From: CAITNM01 sp021298215
GTDB taxonomy: Bacteria; Pseudomonadota; Alphaproteobacteria; Paracaedibacterales; CAITNM01
Length of the DNA: 64,000 bases
Direction: 5' to 3'
Assembly (NCBI GenBank): GCA_046309815.1
Contig: JBKCOJ010000005.1
Span: 124,001 to 188,000, forward strand
Position 1 is the first letter of the stretch. Each line of letters opens with the position of its first letter. This document shows positions 50,910-59,280 of this stretch, one piece after another. The translations under genes were made by a program, and so were the position numbers. The notes beneath the pieces were generated by a model. The model was not told where the DNA came from. It saw nothing but the letters and a program-made list of their open reading frames with translations, and ran no database searches.

Positions 50910-51939
50910 AATCTTATACTATTTTTTCTTTAATACTTCTCTGTTTTGCATGGCAGGGTCACACACTACTGCTGACCATATGCTACTCGCATACAGTACA
51001 AATTATCATGAAACAGCTGCACTTATTGTAGATAAAAATTTGGGCTTCAGCCAATCAGGCATCCTAGTTCGCAACAACATAGTTATAACAGCTGCGCATG
51101 GTATGAAGCTTTTATTAGATACAGAATATCCCACAAAAGATTTTGGATCATACATTCTAATAATTCCAAAAATGCTAACTGTTACTTTTAACAAGACTCC
51201 ATATGACTCTATTACATATGAGGTGGAATATGTGCTTCTTGATAGTCGTTATATTCGCTTTGAACCAGGAGATCAGCATAAATTCGATATTGCTTTTTTA
51301 AAGTTATCAAAACCTGTTGCTCATATTGTGCCTATTCACATAGAAGAAGAAATAACTCTGAGTCCTGATGAACCAATGTTGATAACAACATGGGGGAATT
51401 CTGATATTTCTTCTTTCCAATTAAAACGTAGCTTTTATCTATTTGAGTGGAGACTATTCTTTCCTAACATTGATGAAGATGCTTTAACAAATTATAGAAC
51501 GGTGATGTTAAGTTCTATTTTCTTTGATCCCGCTAGTCAATTACCCCAAAAACCTCATCCTAACGCAGCAGAAAGCATACAACGTCGTTACTTCGCCTTG
51601 AAGAGTTGGATTGGAGATAGAAGGCCTTATGGTTTAGCGCTTCCAGGGACCAGTGGAGCTCCAGTTTTTATTGAGAAAACTTTTTTAGGAATTAAGCAAT
51701 TGAGTTTTTTTGGACTAGTGATGGGTTATGCCAGCCTAGGTGAAGAAATGACATTACTTTCAAAAAATTTAAGCAAGAATAAGGAAACTATTTACAATAA
51801 ATACCAAACTATTATTACAACTCCTTTTCGTTTGAATACGCAGCCAAAAGCCAACACGACTGAAACAAAAAATTTTATTTTTGATAAACGCTATCTAAAA
51901 ATAATTGATGAATTATCAAATGGTTCTATAAAGCTATGA
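50881..51939 (+). CDS. secreted trypsin-like (S1-fold) serine protease
   Basis: Extracellular or periplasmic protease, inferred from fold and triad. A signal peptide-like N-terminus (LYYFFFNTSLFCMAGS) precedes a chymotrypsin-type domain with VITAAHGM (His73), HKFDIAFLKLSKP (Asp136) and LPGTSGAPVF (Ser258), where GDSGGP is changed to GTSGAP. The 352-residue length includes an extra insert between Asp and Ser (about 170-240) and a C-terminal tail of about 50 residues. It overlaps yejB by 29 bases and DUF1467 by 4, so it belongs to the same transcript. The change of the Asp in GDSG argues for unusual substrate choice. Confidence 0.78.
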   Translation: MQVVKYKLSKILYYFFFNTSLFCMAGSHTTADHMLLAYSTNYHETAALIVDKNLGFSQSGILVRNNIVITAAHGMKLLLDTEYPTKDFGSYILIIPKMLTVTFNKTPYDSITYEVEYVLLDSRYIRFEPGDQHKFDIAFLKLSKPVAHIVPIHIEEEITLSPDEPMLITTWGNSDISSFQLKRSFYLFEWRLFFPNIDEDALTNYRTVMLSSIFFDPASQLPQKPHPNAAESIQRRYFALKSWIGDRRPYGLALPGTSGAPVFIEKTFLGIKQLSFFGLVMGYASLGEEMTLLSKNLSKNKETIYNKYQTIITTPFRLNTQPKANTTETKNFIFDKRYLKIIDELSNGSIKL

Positions 51940-52157
51940 GCATTGTCGCTGGGATAGTTTCTTTCTTATGCATATGGTGGGTAGTTTTTTTCATGACAAT
52001 TTCTCAAAAAATAAATCAAAAACCATTAACTAGAAATTCTCCTGAAAGCTTTTCTTTTAAACAGCATTTTTTTAGAGTTACCAAAATCACTTGCATGCTT
52101 TACATTATATTAGACTTGCTAGTACGTCACGATTGTTTGTTATGGATGCTGAACTAA
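51936..52157 (+). CDS. DUF1467 family membrane protein
   Basis: Small inner-membrane protein of the alphaproteobacterial DUF1467 family; function unknown. The 73 residues show the family pattern: MSIVAGIVSFLCIWWVVFF, with the double Trp in the first helix, a central polar linker with P-x-S, and a second helix ITCMLYIILDLLV after a Lys/Thr segment. It starts on the ATGA of the protease stop and ends inside the start of rsmI. Confidence 0.75.
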   Translation: MSIVAGIVSFLCIWWVVFFMTISQKINQKPLTRNSPESFSFKQHFFRVTKITCMLYIILDLLVRHDCLLWMLN

Positions 52158-52963
52158 AACCAGGACTTTATATCATTCCAACTCCTATTGGAAATCTTAA
52201 AGACATAACTTTGAGAGCTTTAGAGTACTTAAAAGCTTGTGATGTAATCTATTGTGAAGACACGCGCGTTAGCAATAAATTGCTGCAAGTTTATGGGATT
52301 AAAAAAACGCTTTTGACCTATCATGAGCATAACGCATCAACAGCTCGTAATCAAATTATTGAAAAACTTCAACAAGGTGCAAAAATATGCTTAGTCAGCG
52401 ATGCAGGTATGCCTCTTATTTCCGACCCCGGATATAAACTTATAAGAGAAATTCAAATAAAAGGGTTCTATTATACAGCTCTTCCAGGGGCGTGCGCAGC
52501 TATTTCTGGCTTATGTTTATCGGGGATGCCTACCAACCAATTTTTCTTTGCTGGATTTTTTGATTCAAAAACGACTAAAAAATTTCAGGAAATACCTTCT
52601 ACTTTAATTTTTTATGAATCTGCTCGAAGGCTTTTAAAAACACTAAACCTGATGTCTTCTGTTTTTAATGATAGGCAGGTTTCTATCGTCCGAGAAATTT
52701 CAAAGATATATGAAGAATCCATTCATGGATCTTTTGAAGAAGTTATTGATAATTTCTCCAAAAGAAGTTCCATACTTGGTGAAATCATTATTGTTTTAGG
52801 CCCACCTGCAGAAAAAGAAATTTCTTTTAAAGATATTCAGACTCAAATTCAAATGTTATTAGAAAACCATTCTATTAAAGATATCTCTAGCATTTTAAGC
52901 AGAACTCACAAGATTTCAAAAAAGCAAGTTTATGACTTGGCACTTAAGGTTAAAGATGCCTAA
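52142..52963 (+). CDS. rsmI: 16S rRNA (cytidine1402-2'-O)-methyltransferase
   Basis: Tetrapyrrole-methylase fold enzyme that methylates C1402 of 16S rRNA. ATG 52142 matches the canonical start: LKPGLYIIPTPIGNLKDITLRAL, then CEDTRVSNKLL, CLVSDAGMPLISDPGYKL and the LPGACAAISGLCLSGMP loop. The length, 273 residues, is normal. The open frame back to 52091 overlaps the DUF1467 gene too far. A gap of 9 bases leads to the GspF-like gene. Confidence 0.95.
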   Translation: MDAELKPGLYIIPTPIGNLKDITLRALEYLKACDVIYCEDTRVSNKLLQVYGIKKTLLTYHEHNASTARNQIIEKLQQGAKICLVSDAGMPLISDPGYKLIREIQIKGFYYTALPGACAAISGLCLSGMPTNQFFFAGFFDSKTTKKFQEIPSTLIFYESARRLLKTLNLMSSVFNDRQVSIVREISKIYEESIHGSFEEVIDNFSKRSSILGEIIIVLGPPAEKEISFKDIQTQIQMLLENHSIKDISSILSRTHKISKKQVYDLALKVKDA

Positions 52964-52972
52964 ACTACAGAT

Positions 52973-54160
52973 ATGCATTTCTATCAATTTGACGCCTTAA
53001 AAACTAGCGGAGGGAAAACCCAAGGTGTAATTCCTGCTTATAGTCGCGACCAAGCTCTCCAAGACTTAAAACAAAAGGGTCTGCACCCAATTCGATTGCG
53101 GCAAAAATATCTGAGATTTTCAAACACAGGCAGTCTATTTTGGACTATCAATTGGGCCCGCGATATGAGTTTTTTTCTAAAACAAGGACTTTCTCTGATA
53201 GAAAGCTTGAATCTCAGTAAATTAAGCCTTAATAAGAATCAAAAACAATTTATTGATATCATCATTAACAAACTCCATGCAGGACTAACTCTTTCACAAA
53301 TTTTCACCAACTATCCTATTTTTCCAAAATTATTTACTGCTCTTCTCAGCATTTCAGAAGCGACGGGTCAGTATGCACAAGCTTTTGAAGATTATTCTCT
53401 AATAAAACAAGAAGAAATAGATTTTTTAAAGAAACTAAGAACAAGCCTACAATATCCGTTCATTTTGTCTCTTAGTCTTTTAATAATGCTTCTTTTATTT
53501 AACGAATTCCTTCTGCCAGTTACTTTAGATTTCTTTGCAAAAAATAATTTTGAACAACATTCTGCAACACGTCTATTTATTCAATTTGCAGCGTTTTTAA
53601 AAAGCGCCCTTTTCTTCGTCTCAAATATTTCCTCATTATTAATCTTTTTCTCTGGCATTTACTTAATTTCAAGAATCAAAAAAGTAAGATATTTACTATC
53701 TTGGCTCTCAACTAGATATCCCATAATTGGACCTATTTATCTTATGTCTTTGCAGTATTTTTATTTAAAAAGTTTTTCTATGCTATTAAAAAAAGGACAT
53801 CATGTTATTCAAGCAGCCGATTATTGTTCAGAAGCTCTTCAAAACACTTATTTAAAAAGCAAGACACAAAAAATTGGCTATCATATCAAGCTTGACGGAA
53901 AAATTAGCAAAGCCTTAACAAAGGAACTTAAGCTATCTACAACTATAGAACATTTATTATTAACGGGAGAAAATACTTCTCAATTACCCTTGTATAGTGA
54001 TATAGGAGCGCAAACATTAAAAAACATTTATCAATTCAAGCTACAAAAAATAATAGCCTGGACTGGACCAATTTTGATATCTATCATGGGAATAATAATG
54101 ATATGGATGGTTATTGCTTTTGTCTTACCACTTTATGATCAAGTTGCCAGGATGGAATAA
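52973..54160 (+). CDS. gspF: type II secretion / type IV pilus inner-membrane protein (GspF/PilC-like)
   Basis: Platform protein of type II secretion or type IV pilus assembly. It starts with the PilC-like domain MHFYQFDALKTSGGKTQGVI, then has two T2SSF domains (about 60-180 and 265-390) with ARDMSFFLKQGLSLIESLNL and FSMLLKKGHHVIQAADYC, each with a membrane helix, and a third helix near the end (ILISIMGIIMIWMVIAFVLPLYD), which is the hallmark end of GspF. Length 395 is typical. It begins a run of four overlapping genes for the same machine. Neither the ATPase GspE nor the secretin GspD is in this window. Confidence 0.85.
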   Translation: MHFYQFDALKTSGGKTQGVIPAYSRDQALQDLKQKGLHPIRLRQKYLRFSNTGSLFWTINWARDMSFFLKQGLSLIESLNLSKLSLNKNQKQFIDIIINKLHAGLTLSQIFTNYPIFPKLFTALLSISEATGQYAQAFEDYSLIKQEEIDFLKKLRTSLQYPFILSLSLLIMLLLFNEFLLPVTLDFFAKNNFEQHSATRLFIQFAAFLKSALFFVSNISSLLIFFSGIYLISRIKKVRYLLSWLSTRYPIIGPIYLMSLQYFYLKSFSMLLKKGHHVIQAADYCSEALQNTYLKSKTQKIGYHIKLDGKISKALTKELKLSTTIEHLLLTGENTSQLPLYSDIGAQTLKNIYQFKLQKIIAWTGPILISIMGIIMIWMVIAFVLPLYDQVARME

Positions 54161-55541
54161 AAAAGCGGAAGTATCTCAAACTCATAAACAAAACAACAAA
54201 AATTTTTGGCACGAATCTCAATCTTATATTTTTTCTATTTGGAAAAGAATTGCTAACTGGAAAGTCTATCCTCTTGATTATATTCATTTGCATGAACTTT
54301 TTGGACTTTATACCCTCTATCATTTTCAAAATAATACCCTGATACATACTCAACAAATTTCTCTTGAAGATACATCCTGGAGGGAATATATAACCAGGCA
54401 CTCCAATACACCTATTTGTTTTATTGTTCAGGCACAAGATTGTGAATTTCGTACATTACCTACGAACAAAATAAAAATGTGGGATCGGGTTTTTCTCCTT
54501 AATCAAATTAAAACAAATGAATTTAGGCCTGATGACTTAATAGGTCATTATCGAATCAAGCACTTTTCTGAAAGAACAGATACTTTTGTATCCATAAGAT
54601 CTACTGAAGAGATTTTACAAGTTTTCAAAACACTTGCTTCATTTGAAAATCCTATCAGCGGCATTCTTTCATGGGACCTTGAATTAAGCTTAATAATTAA
54701 AAAGCATGCAAGTATTACACATCCTCTTCGAGCTTGGGTAGTTACTATCATACCTGCCGATGCAGCTAATTTTACAATATTAATTTTCTTTCAAGAAAAA
54801 ATTTTACTACAGCGCGTTATCTTTACTAAGAATACCGATGACTTAGAAAAAGAGTTATGCTCTACTCTTCGATTTCTACAACGACACGGGTATAAAGATG
54901 GACAAGCCGTTTCTGTTTTAATGCCTGAAGAGAACAGTACAAATGGATTTTCTAATGCCGCACTTGAAATTATTGCTATCCCACAGAAAATTTTAGGAAA
55001 GGAGAACTTCAAACCCAATAAGTCCTTCCTAAATTTCTCACCTAAAATCCTTTTTCAGGCAAGATTAGCGCACGAATTTCCAAGATTATGCATCAAATTC
55101 TTAATTCCTTTAAGCTTCATTTTCTTAATTCTTTGGGCTTCGGTTCAGATTAAGTCATTTTTCCAAGATTATGAATATAAATGGATAAAGGCGAAATATG
55201 AGAAAATTCACAATAAAATCCCTGAAGATTTTGAATACCAATTACATTTGAGTAACCTCTTTCCTTTGTATTTAGATAACAGCAAAAAAAGCTCTTTTAA
55301 ACTTATTAGCTCAATTCAGAAATTACTCAAAGACAAAGTGCGCGTCTCCCTAATTTCTTGGGATTTTTCGGAGCAGAATTTTAAATTATATTTACGATTT
55401 ACTCAGCTTACAAAACCTCTTCATGAATTTAAAAAATATATCAATAACAATGCAGAGCGCTTTTTTGGAAAAGTTATTTTAACTTGGTCAGAACAAGATA
55501 AGGATACAACGCTTCTTATTCAACAAAGAGATAAATCATGA
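54135..55541 (+). CDS. GspL/PilMN-like assembly-platform protein
   Basis: Identification rests on place and layout more than on sequence. The N-terminal 320 residues look like the actin-like cytoplasmic domain of GspL/PilM (start FGLYTLYHFQNNTLIH, a mid part VVTIIPADAANFTILIFF with Gly/Ala-poor loops). One membrane helix lies at about 337-357 (LIPLSFIFLILWASVQI), and a coiled periplasmic region of about 120 residues follows, as in PilN. It starts 26 bases inside the gspF end (ATG 54114 is also possible) and overlaps the next gene by 4. It is unusually divergent, which may reflect a specialised system. Confidence 0.55.
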   Translation: MIKLPGWNKKAEVSQTHKQNNKNFWHESQSYIFSIWKRIANWKVYPLDYIHLHELFGLYTLYHFQNNTLIHTQQISLEDTSWREYITRHSNTPICFIVQAQDCEFRTLPTNKIKMWDRVFLLNQIKTNEFRPDDLIGHYRIKHFSERTDTFVSIRSTEEILQVFKTLASFENPISGILSWDLELSLIIKKHASITHPLRAWVVTIIPADAANFTILIFFQEKILLQRVIFTKNTDDLEKELCSTLRFLQRHGYKDGQAVSVLMPEENSTNGFSNAALEIIAIPQKILGKENFKPNKSFLNFSPKILFQARLAHEFPRLCIKFLIPLSFIFLILWASVQIKSFFQDYEYKWIKAKYEKIHNKIPEDFEYQLHLSNLFPLYLDNSKKSSFKLISSIQKLLKDKVRVSLISWDFSEQNFKLYLRFTQLTKPLHEFKKYINNNAERFFGKVILTWSEQDKDTTLLIQQRDKS

Positions 55542-56167
55542 TTATTAATTGGAAAATATGGATTAAAGCTGAAATCGGTGGCGTTATTCTTTCCCTTTTT
55601 ATTTTGTTGGGATTTTTCTTTTTTATTCTTGTGAAGTCTATAAATCATTACCAAATAACGCATGAAAAGGCACAAACAATAAATGAACAGACTAATATCC
55701 TAATAACCCAAATTGACACGATTGAATCATACGAAAAGCTTATTAAACAAGAACCACAAAAATTCCGAACGTTTAAGAAAAAAAAATGGACATCTACATT
55801 AACCCTTAATGACATTAATGAGATACTTTATACACTGCAGAAAAAATCAAACATCTTATTCATTTTCATTCAGCCAAAAAATATTTCTAATGCTAATAAC
55901 ATTTCAAAAGCAGAATTTTCATTGAATATACAAGTTTTACGTGATCAGCATTTTTTTAATTTTTTGCAAAAACTCGAATTAGAGTTACCAGGAATTGTGA
56001 AAATAAAAAAATATGAATTGAAGCGAGTAAAAGAATTAAATCAACAAGTGGCGAAGAAAATTCATGAAGGTGAGAAAATGTATCTTTTTGAAGGAACCAT
56101 AGATTTTGAAATTGAATACATACAGCCGCAAGAAAAACACCTAACAAAACAGTCTAAATGTCATTAA
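55538..56167 (+). CDS. PilO/GspM-like inner-membrane assembly protein
   Basis: Likely platform subunit. A short cytoplasmic start leads to one membrane helix (IGGVILSLFILLGFFFFILV, residues 13-32), then a coiled coil (residues 35-75, with HEKAQTINEQTNILITQIDTI) and an alpha/beta domain at 85-180 (NDINEILYTLQKKSNILFIF...FSLNIQVLRDQHFFNFLQKLE), the layout of PilO and GspM. Sequence similarity is weak. Overlaps on both sides (4 and 10 bases) tie it to its neighbours. Confidence 0.55.
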   Translation: MIINWKIWIKAEIGGVILSLFILLGFFFFILVKSINHYQITHEKAQTINEQTNILITQIDTIESYEKLIKQEPQKFRTFKKKKWTSTLTLNDINEILYTLQKKSNILFIFIQPKNISNANNISKAEFSLNIQVLRDQHFFNFLQKLELELPGIVKIKKYELKRVKELNQQVAKKIHEGEKMYLFEGTIDFEIEYIQPQEKHLTKQSKCH

Positions 56168-56601
56168 AAAATTCTTTAATCATAGCTATCTTTTTTAGTT
56201 TCTTACAGCTAAGAGCTTCTTTGATGATGTCGATTGATGAGTTAAATCAGCTCGATCAAATTGCTCCCCTAGAAGAAATAGACATACCAAAGGACAACTC
56301 AATAAACATTTCAGATTTTTCTATTTCCTCAACAAATAACATTCTATTTCTAAGTGCAATCTTATATTTTTCCCCATCACGTTGGACTGTTTGGGTCAAT
56401 GACAAGACTTATACAGCGGACGATACAGAAGATGCAACAATAAAAATCACAAAAGTTCAAAACCATTATATAGTCTTCACATTGAAAAATGCAGCAAATA
56501 AATCTTTCAAACTTCGAGCAAACCAAAGCTTAATTGTTGGAGAGCAAAATATAATCGAAGGAGATGCCCGCCAGAAGAAATCTGGGTCAGCACAACTTTA
56601 G
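56158..56601 (+). CDS. PilP/GspC-like (or GspB-like) periplasmic protein
   Basis: A signal peptide (LIIAIFFSFLQLRAS) leads to a short acidic linker and a compact beta-rich domain: LFLSAILYFSPSRWTVWVNDKTYTADD, ATIKITKVQNHYIVFTLKN, FKLRANQSLIV. This repeats the pattern of the HR/PilP/GspB domains that read the sense of 'a value is written in the periplasm and checked against the secretin'. It is the last gene of the gspF run and ends 4 bases before the convergent glycosyltransferase gene. Confidence 0.5.
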   Translation: MSLKNSLIIAIFFSFLQLRASLMMSIDELNQLDQIAPLEEIDIPKDNSINISDFSISSTNNILFLSAILYFSPSRWTVWVNDKTYTADDTEDATIKITKVQNHYIVFTLKNAANKSFKLRANQSLIVGEQNIIEGDARQKKSGSAQL

Positions 56602-57713
56602 AAAAAGCTCTCATATAATCTTAAGTGTGATTCTATTAAAATGTCGACATTATATAATTTGACTGCATGAGCTCTATTTGCTGCCCCTATATGTTCTTTC
56701 TTATCTGACTGCAAAAGTAAAGCGTGATCAATTTTTCTCGTAAAATCTTCCGTACTATTATGATCAAATATCCAGCGTTTATCTGTAACAATTTCTTTCG
56801 AGGCTCCAAGATCATTGACTATTACTACATTACCCATGCTCATCGCCTCGACCGTAACTCTGCCAAAAGCTTCTGGCTTTATAGTGGGAACAACGACAAC
56901 ATCTGCCAAACTAAAAAATGCCCGAAGATCACTTTCATCTAGATGCACATACAACTGAACATTATAATTTTTGGCTTTCCTTCTCAAATCATGGACCAAT
57001 CTTGGGTTTTTACTATCACCAACAAAAATTACTTTGATTCGATTCTTAAGAGAGCTATCTTTAATCGCTTGTAACAATTGATAATGCCCCTTAATAGGCG
57101 TAAAACGACCTAGTAGTAAAACAATTTTAGTATCTTCTTTTATATCCCAAAAATCTCTTAATTCTTGAACTTTTTGTTGTTGAACATGTTCTTTAGAAAA
57201 AAATTGCGTATTAATACCTGAAGCAATTTGAACACATCTCGCATTTGGATAGTGTTGCTTAACGTGGCTTTCCATATAGGAAGAAGTAACAATAACCATC
57301 TCACCGAATGCCATAACTTGATTGTAATACCATTTAAAAAAATTCTGGCTATAAGCTCCGTGATAAGTCGTTAAAAAATGCGCCTTTGTTGCGCGTGAAG
57401 CTAGATAAGCACTCCAGGCTGGCGCTCTCGAGCGGGCATGAACAATATCAATAGAATAACTTTCTATAATTCTCCTCAGTTTCTTCGTATTTTTTAAAAT
57501 AATAAACGGATTTTTAGAGCTTAATGGCATTTCGATATGAATAACTCCAGGATGCAATTTTCTCGTCAGAATTCCTCCTGAACTAACGATAAAACTTCTA
57601 ACACCTTTCGCTGCTAATGCATTAGCGATAAGAAGCGTTGTCTGTTCAACGCCTCCAGTATGAAAGCTGGGTAAGACCTGAAGTACGGCATTCATAGGAT
57701 TTTCAAGTATCAA
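56598..57713 (-). CDS. GT4 family glycosyltransferase
   Basis: Retaining GT-B glycosyltransferase, probably acting on LPS or exopolysaccharide. The N-terminal domain starts with LQVLPSFHTGGVEQTTLLIANAL, and the C-terminal nucleotide-sugar domain has KIVLLLGRFTPIKGHYQLLQAI, FVGDSKNPRL, and the EX7E motif in KPEAFGRVTVEAMSMGNVVI. Length 371 is normal. It stands alone between the secretion-like cluster and the DsbA-like gene. Confidence 0.9.
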   Translation of the reverse strand: MILENPMNAVLQVLPSFHTGGVEQTTLLIANALAAKGVRSFIVSSGGILTRKLHPGVIHIEMPLSSKNPFIILKNTKKLRRIIESYSIDIVHARSRAPAWSAYLASRATKAHFLTTYHGAYSQNFFKWYYNQVMAFGEMVIVTSSYMESHVKQHYPNARCVQIASGINTQFFSKEHVQQQKVQELRDFWDIKEDTKIVLLLGRFTPIKGHYQLLQAIKDSSLKNRIKVIFVGDSKNPRLVHDLRRKAKNYNVQLYVHLDESDLRAFFSLADVVVVPTIKPEAFGRVTVEAMSMGNVVIVNDLGASKEIVTDKRWIFDHNSTEDFTRKIDHALLLQSDKKEHIGAANRAHAVKLYNVDILIESHLRLYESFF

Positions 57714-57777
57714 TTCTTCATTAACTTTTATATAATAGACTTAAAATAAAAAAATTTTTATCATATTTTAAATCATA

Positions 57778-58800
57778 ATGAGATTAGTTCTATATTTTTC
57801 CATTTTCCTTATTTCTCTCGTCTCCGATAATGCATTTGGACGAAAGCCAAAAGAGCTTTCTGATAATGCATTCATTCGAGAACAGCCAAAAGATTCTTCT
57901 GCCAGACCAAAGGCGAGTCCAGAGGCTCTTAATAAATCTTTTGATAAACCCTCAATCTTTGTGACTTTAAATAATCAAAATACTTGCAAAGTTCATATAG
58001 CAGCATGGCTTTCCCCTAGTTGTTCTCATTGTGCCGAATATTTCAGCGAAGATATTCCAAAAATAACTTCTTTGCCAGGATTCTGCCTAGATTTTCATCT
58101 AGTGCCTTATCTATACTTGTTAGACAAACCTGTTGCTATTTTAATTGCTAGTCAAGGACCAGAAAACATATTTAAAAATGCAGCTATCTTCTTTAAACAT
58201 CAAAATGATTGGCTTGAAAAATCAGCATCGCGTGAAAAAAAGGAAGATAGAGAAAAAGATCTTCAAGATTTTTTAAACTCTATTCAAAAAAATACGATGG
58301 ATTTCAATGAAATTAGGGAGTATTTAGAAGCTGATGATAAATTCTTGTATGTAAAAATGTTTGCGCTGCAATTTTTTAGTATAAAACATTTAAAAAAGTA
58401 CTTACCCAAAGGAGATGAGGAGCTCATCAATGAGATCAGCATTGCCTTAATAAGCAATCTACCGAAAAAAGATGATGATATTGTAAAATTTTCACCCTTT
58501 TTTACAGACTTAGCGGGTCAATTAATTCCAGATGAGCATCTACACAACGGCATACTAACTCCTAGCGTTGCTGAAGATATGTTAAAAATAGTAACATCAA
58601 CGATAAATCCTTCAGCTAAAATCGCAACGAGAGCTAATAATATTAGCGATGAAGATGACATGGATATACAGGATGCCGACGAAGACGTCTCAGATATATA
58701 CGATGTTGATGAAGGCAATGCATATGATGCAGAAGAAGATCCTGAGCTTTCCCACAAGCTAAACGATATCCTGCAAGAGATAGAGACAGGCGTCAGCTAA
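57778..58800 (+). CDS. exported DsbA-like thiol-disulfide protein with acidic C-terminal tail
   Basis: A signal peptide (residues 1-20) is followed by a short linker with a doubled motif SDNAF (about residues 15-33). The thioredoxin-fold DsbA-like domain starts at about 65 and has the active site CSHC at 82-85 in LSPSCSHCAEYF. The inserted helical domain (about 120-230) is partly low complexity. The last 45 residues are highly acidic (DEDDMDIQDADEDVSD...AEEDPE). The family's usual role is oxidation or isomerisation of exported proteins; Com1/DsbA of intracellular bacteria are comparable. The tail has no known counterpart. Confidence 0.7.
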   Translation: MRLVLYFSIFLISLVSDNAFGRKPKELSDNAFIREQPKDSSARPKASPEALNKSFDKPSIFVTLNNQNTCKVHIAAWLSPSCSHCAEYFSEDIPKITSLPGFCLDFHLVPYLYLLDKPVAILIASQGPENIFKNAAIFFKHQNDWLEKSASREKKEDREKDLQDFLNSIQKNTMDFNEIREYLEADDKFLYVKMFALQFFSIKHLKKYLPKGDEELINEISIALISNLPKKDDDIVKFSPFFTDLAGQLIPDEHLHNGILTPSVAEDMLKIVTSTINPSAKIATRANNISDEDDMDIQDADEDVSDIYDVDEGNAYDAEEDPELSHKLNDILQEIETGVS

Positions 58801-58871
58801 AGCGTTATACAATAAAAATCTTGCATAAATCGAAAATTTTTAATATTATTACTGCACTCAAGGGAGGTTTT

Positions 58872-59234
58872 ATGGCTCGAGTTACTGTTGAAGATTGTAT
58901 TGAAAAAGTTTCCAATCGTTTTGAATTGGTTGCATATGCTGCAAAAAGAGCACGTGAAATTTCTGCAGGCGCAAGCATTACAGTTTCTCGCGATAATGAT
59001 AAAAACCCTGTAATTGCCCTACGTGAAATAGCCGAAGGAAACCTGAATCTTGAGAATATAGAGGAAAGCATTGTTAAGGCATTACAACGCGCAGTGCTAA
59101 CAGATGAGCTTGATGTCGAAGTTGATGATGATTTGCTTGAAGTCATGCAAGACGCTAGTCAATGGCATAAAGACGAACCAACTCAAAAAATTAAAGAAAT
59201 TGACGATTTAGACGACGAAGCCCTCGAAGATTAA
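58872..59234 (+). CDS. rpoZ: DNA-directed RNA polymerase omega subunit
   Basis: Small subunit that helps assemble RNA polymerase. ATG 58872 with GGGAGG upstream gives the canonical start MARVTVEDCIEKVSNRFELV, followed by RAREISAGAS and the alpha helix VALREIAEGN. The extension after residue 70 is acidic and ends in DDLDDEALED; the total of 120 residues is usual for alphaproteobacteria. Followed by rsh, the gene that makes the ligand (p)ppGpp that binds omega. Confidence 0.96.
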   Translation: MARVTVEDCIEKVSNRFELVAYAAKRAREISAGASITVSRDNDKNPVIALREIAEGNLNLENIEESIVKALQRAVLTDELDVEVDDDLLEVMQDASQWHKDEPTQKIKEIDDLDDEALED

Positions 59235-59280
59235 TTAAAAACTCGCTAGATTAAAAAAAGTAATAATTTAGGTGTGCACT

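Noticed and set aside
58805..59146. Ser/Thr-rich minus-strand ORF of 113 codons
   Set aside because: It is antisense to the acidic rpoZ sequence; the Ser-rich start simply mirrors Asp/Glu codons.
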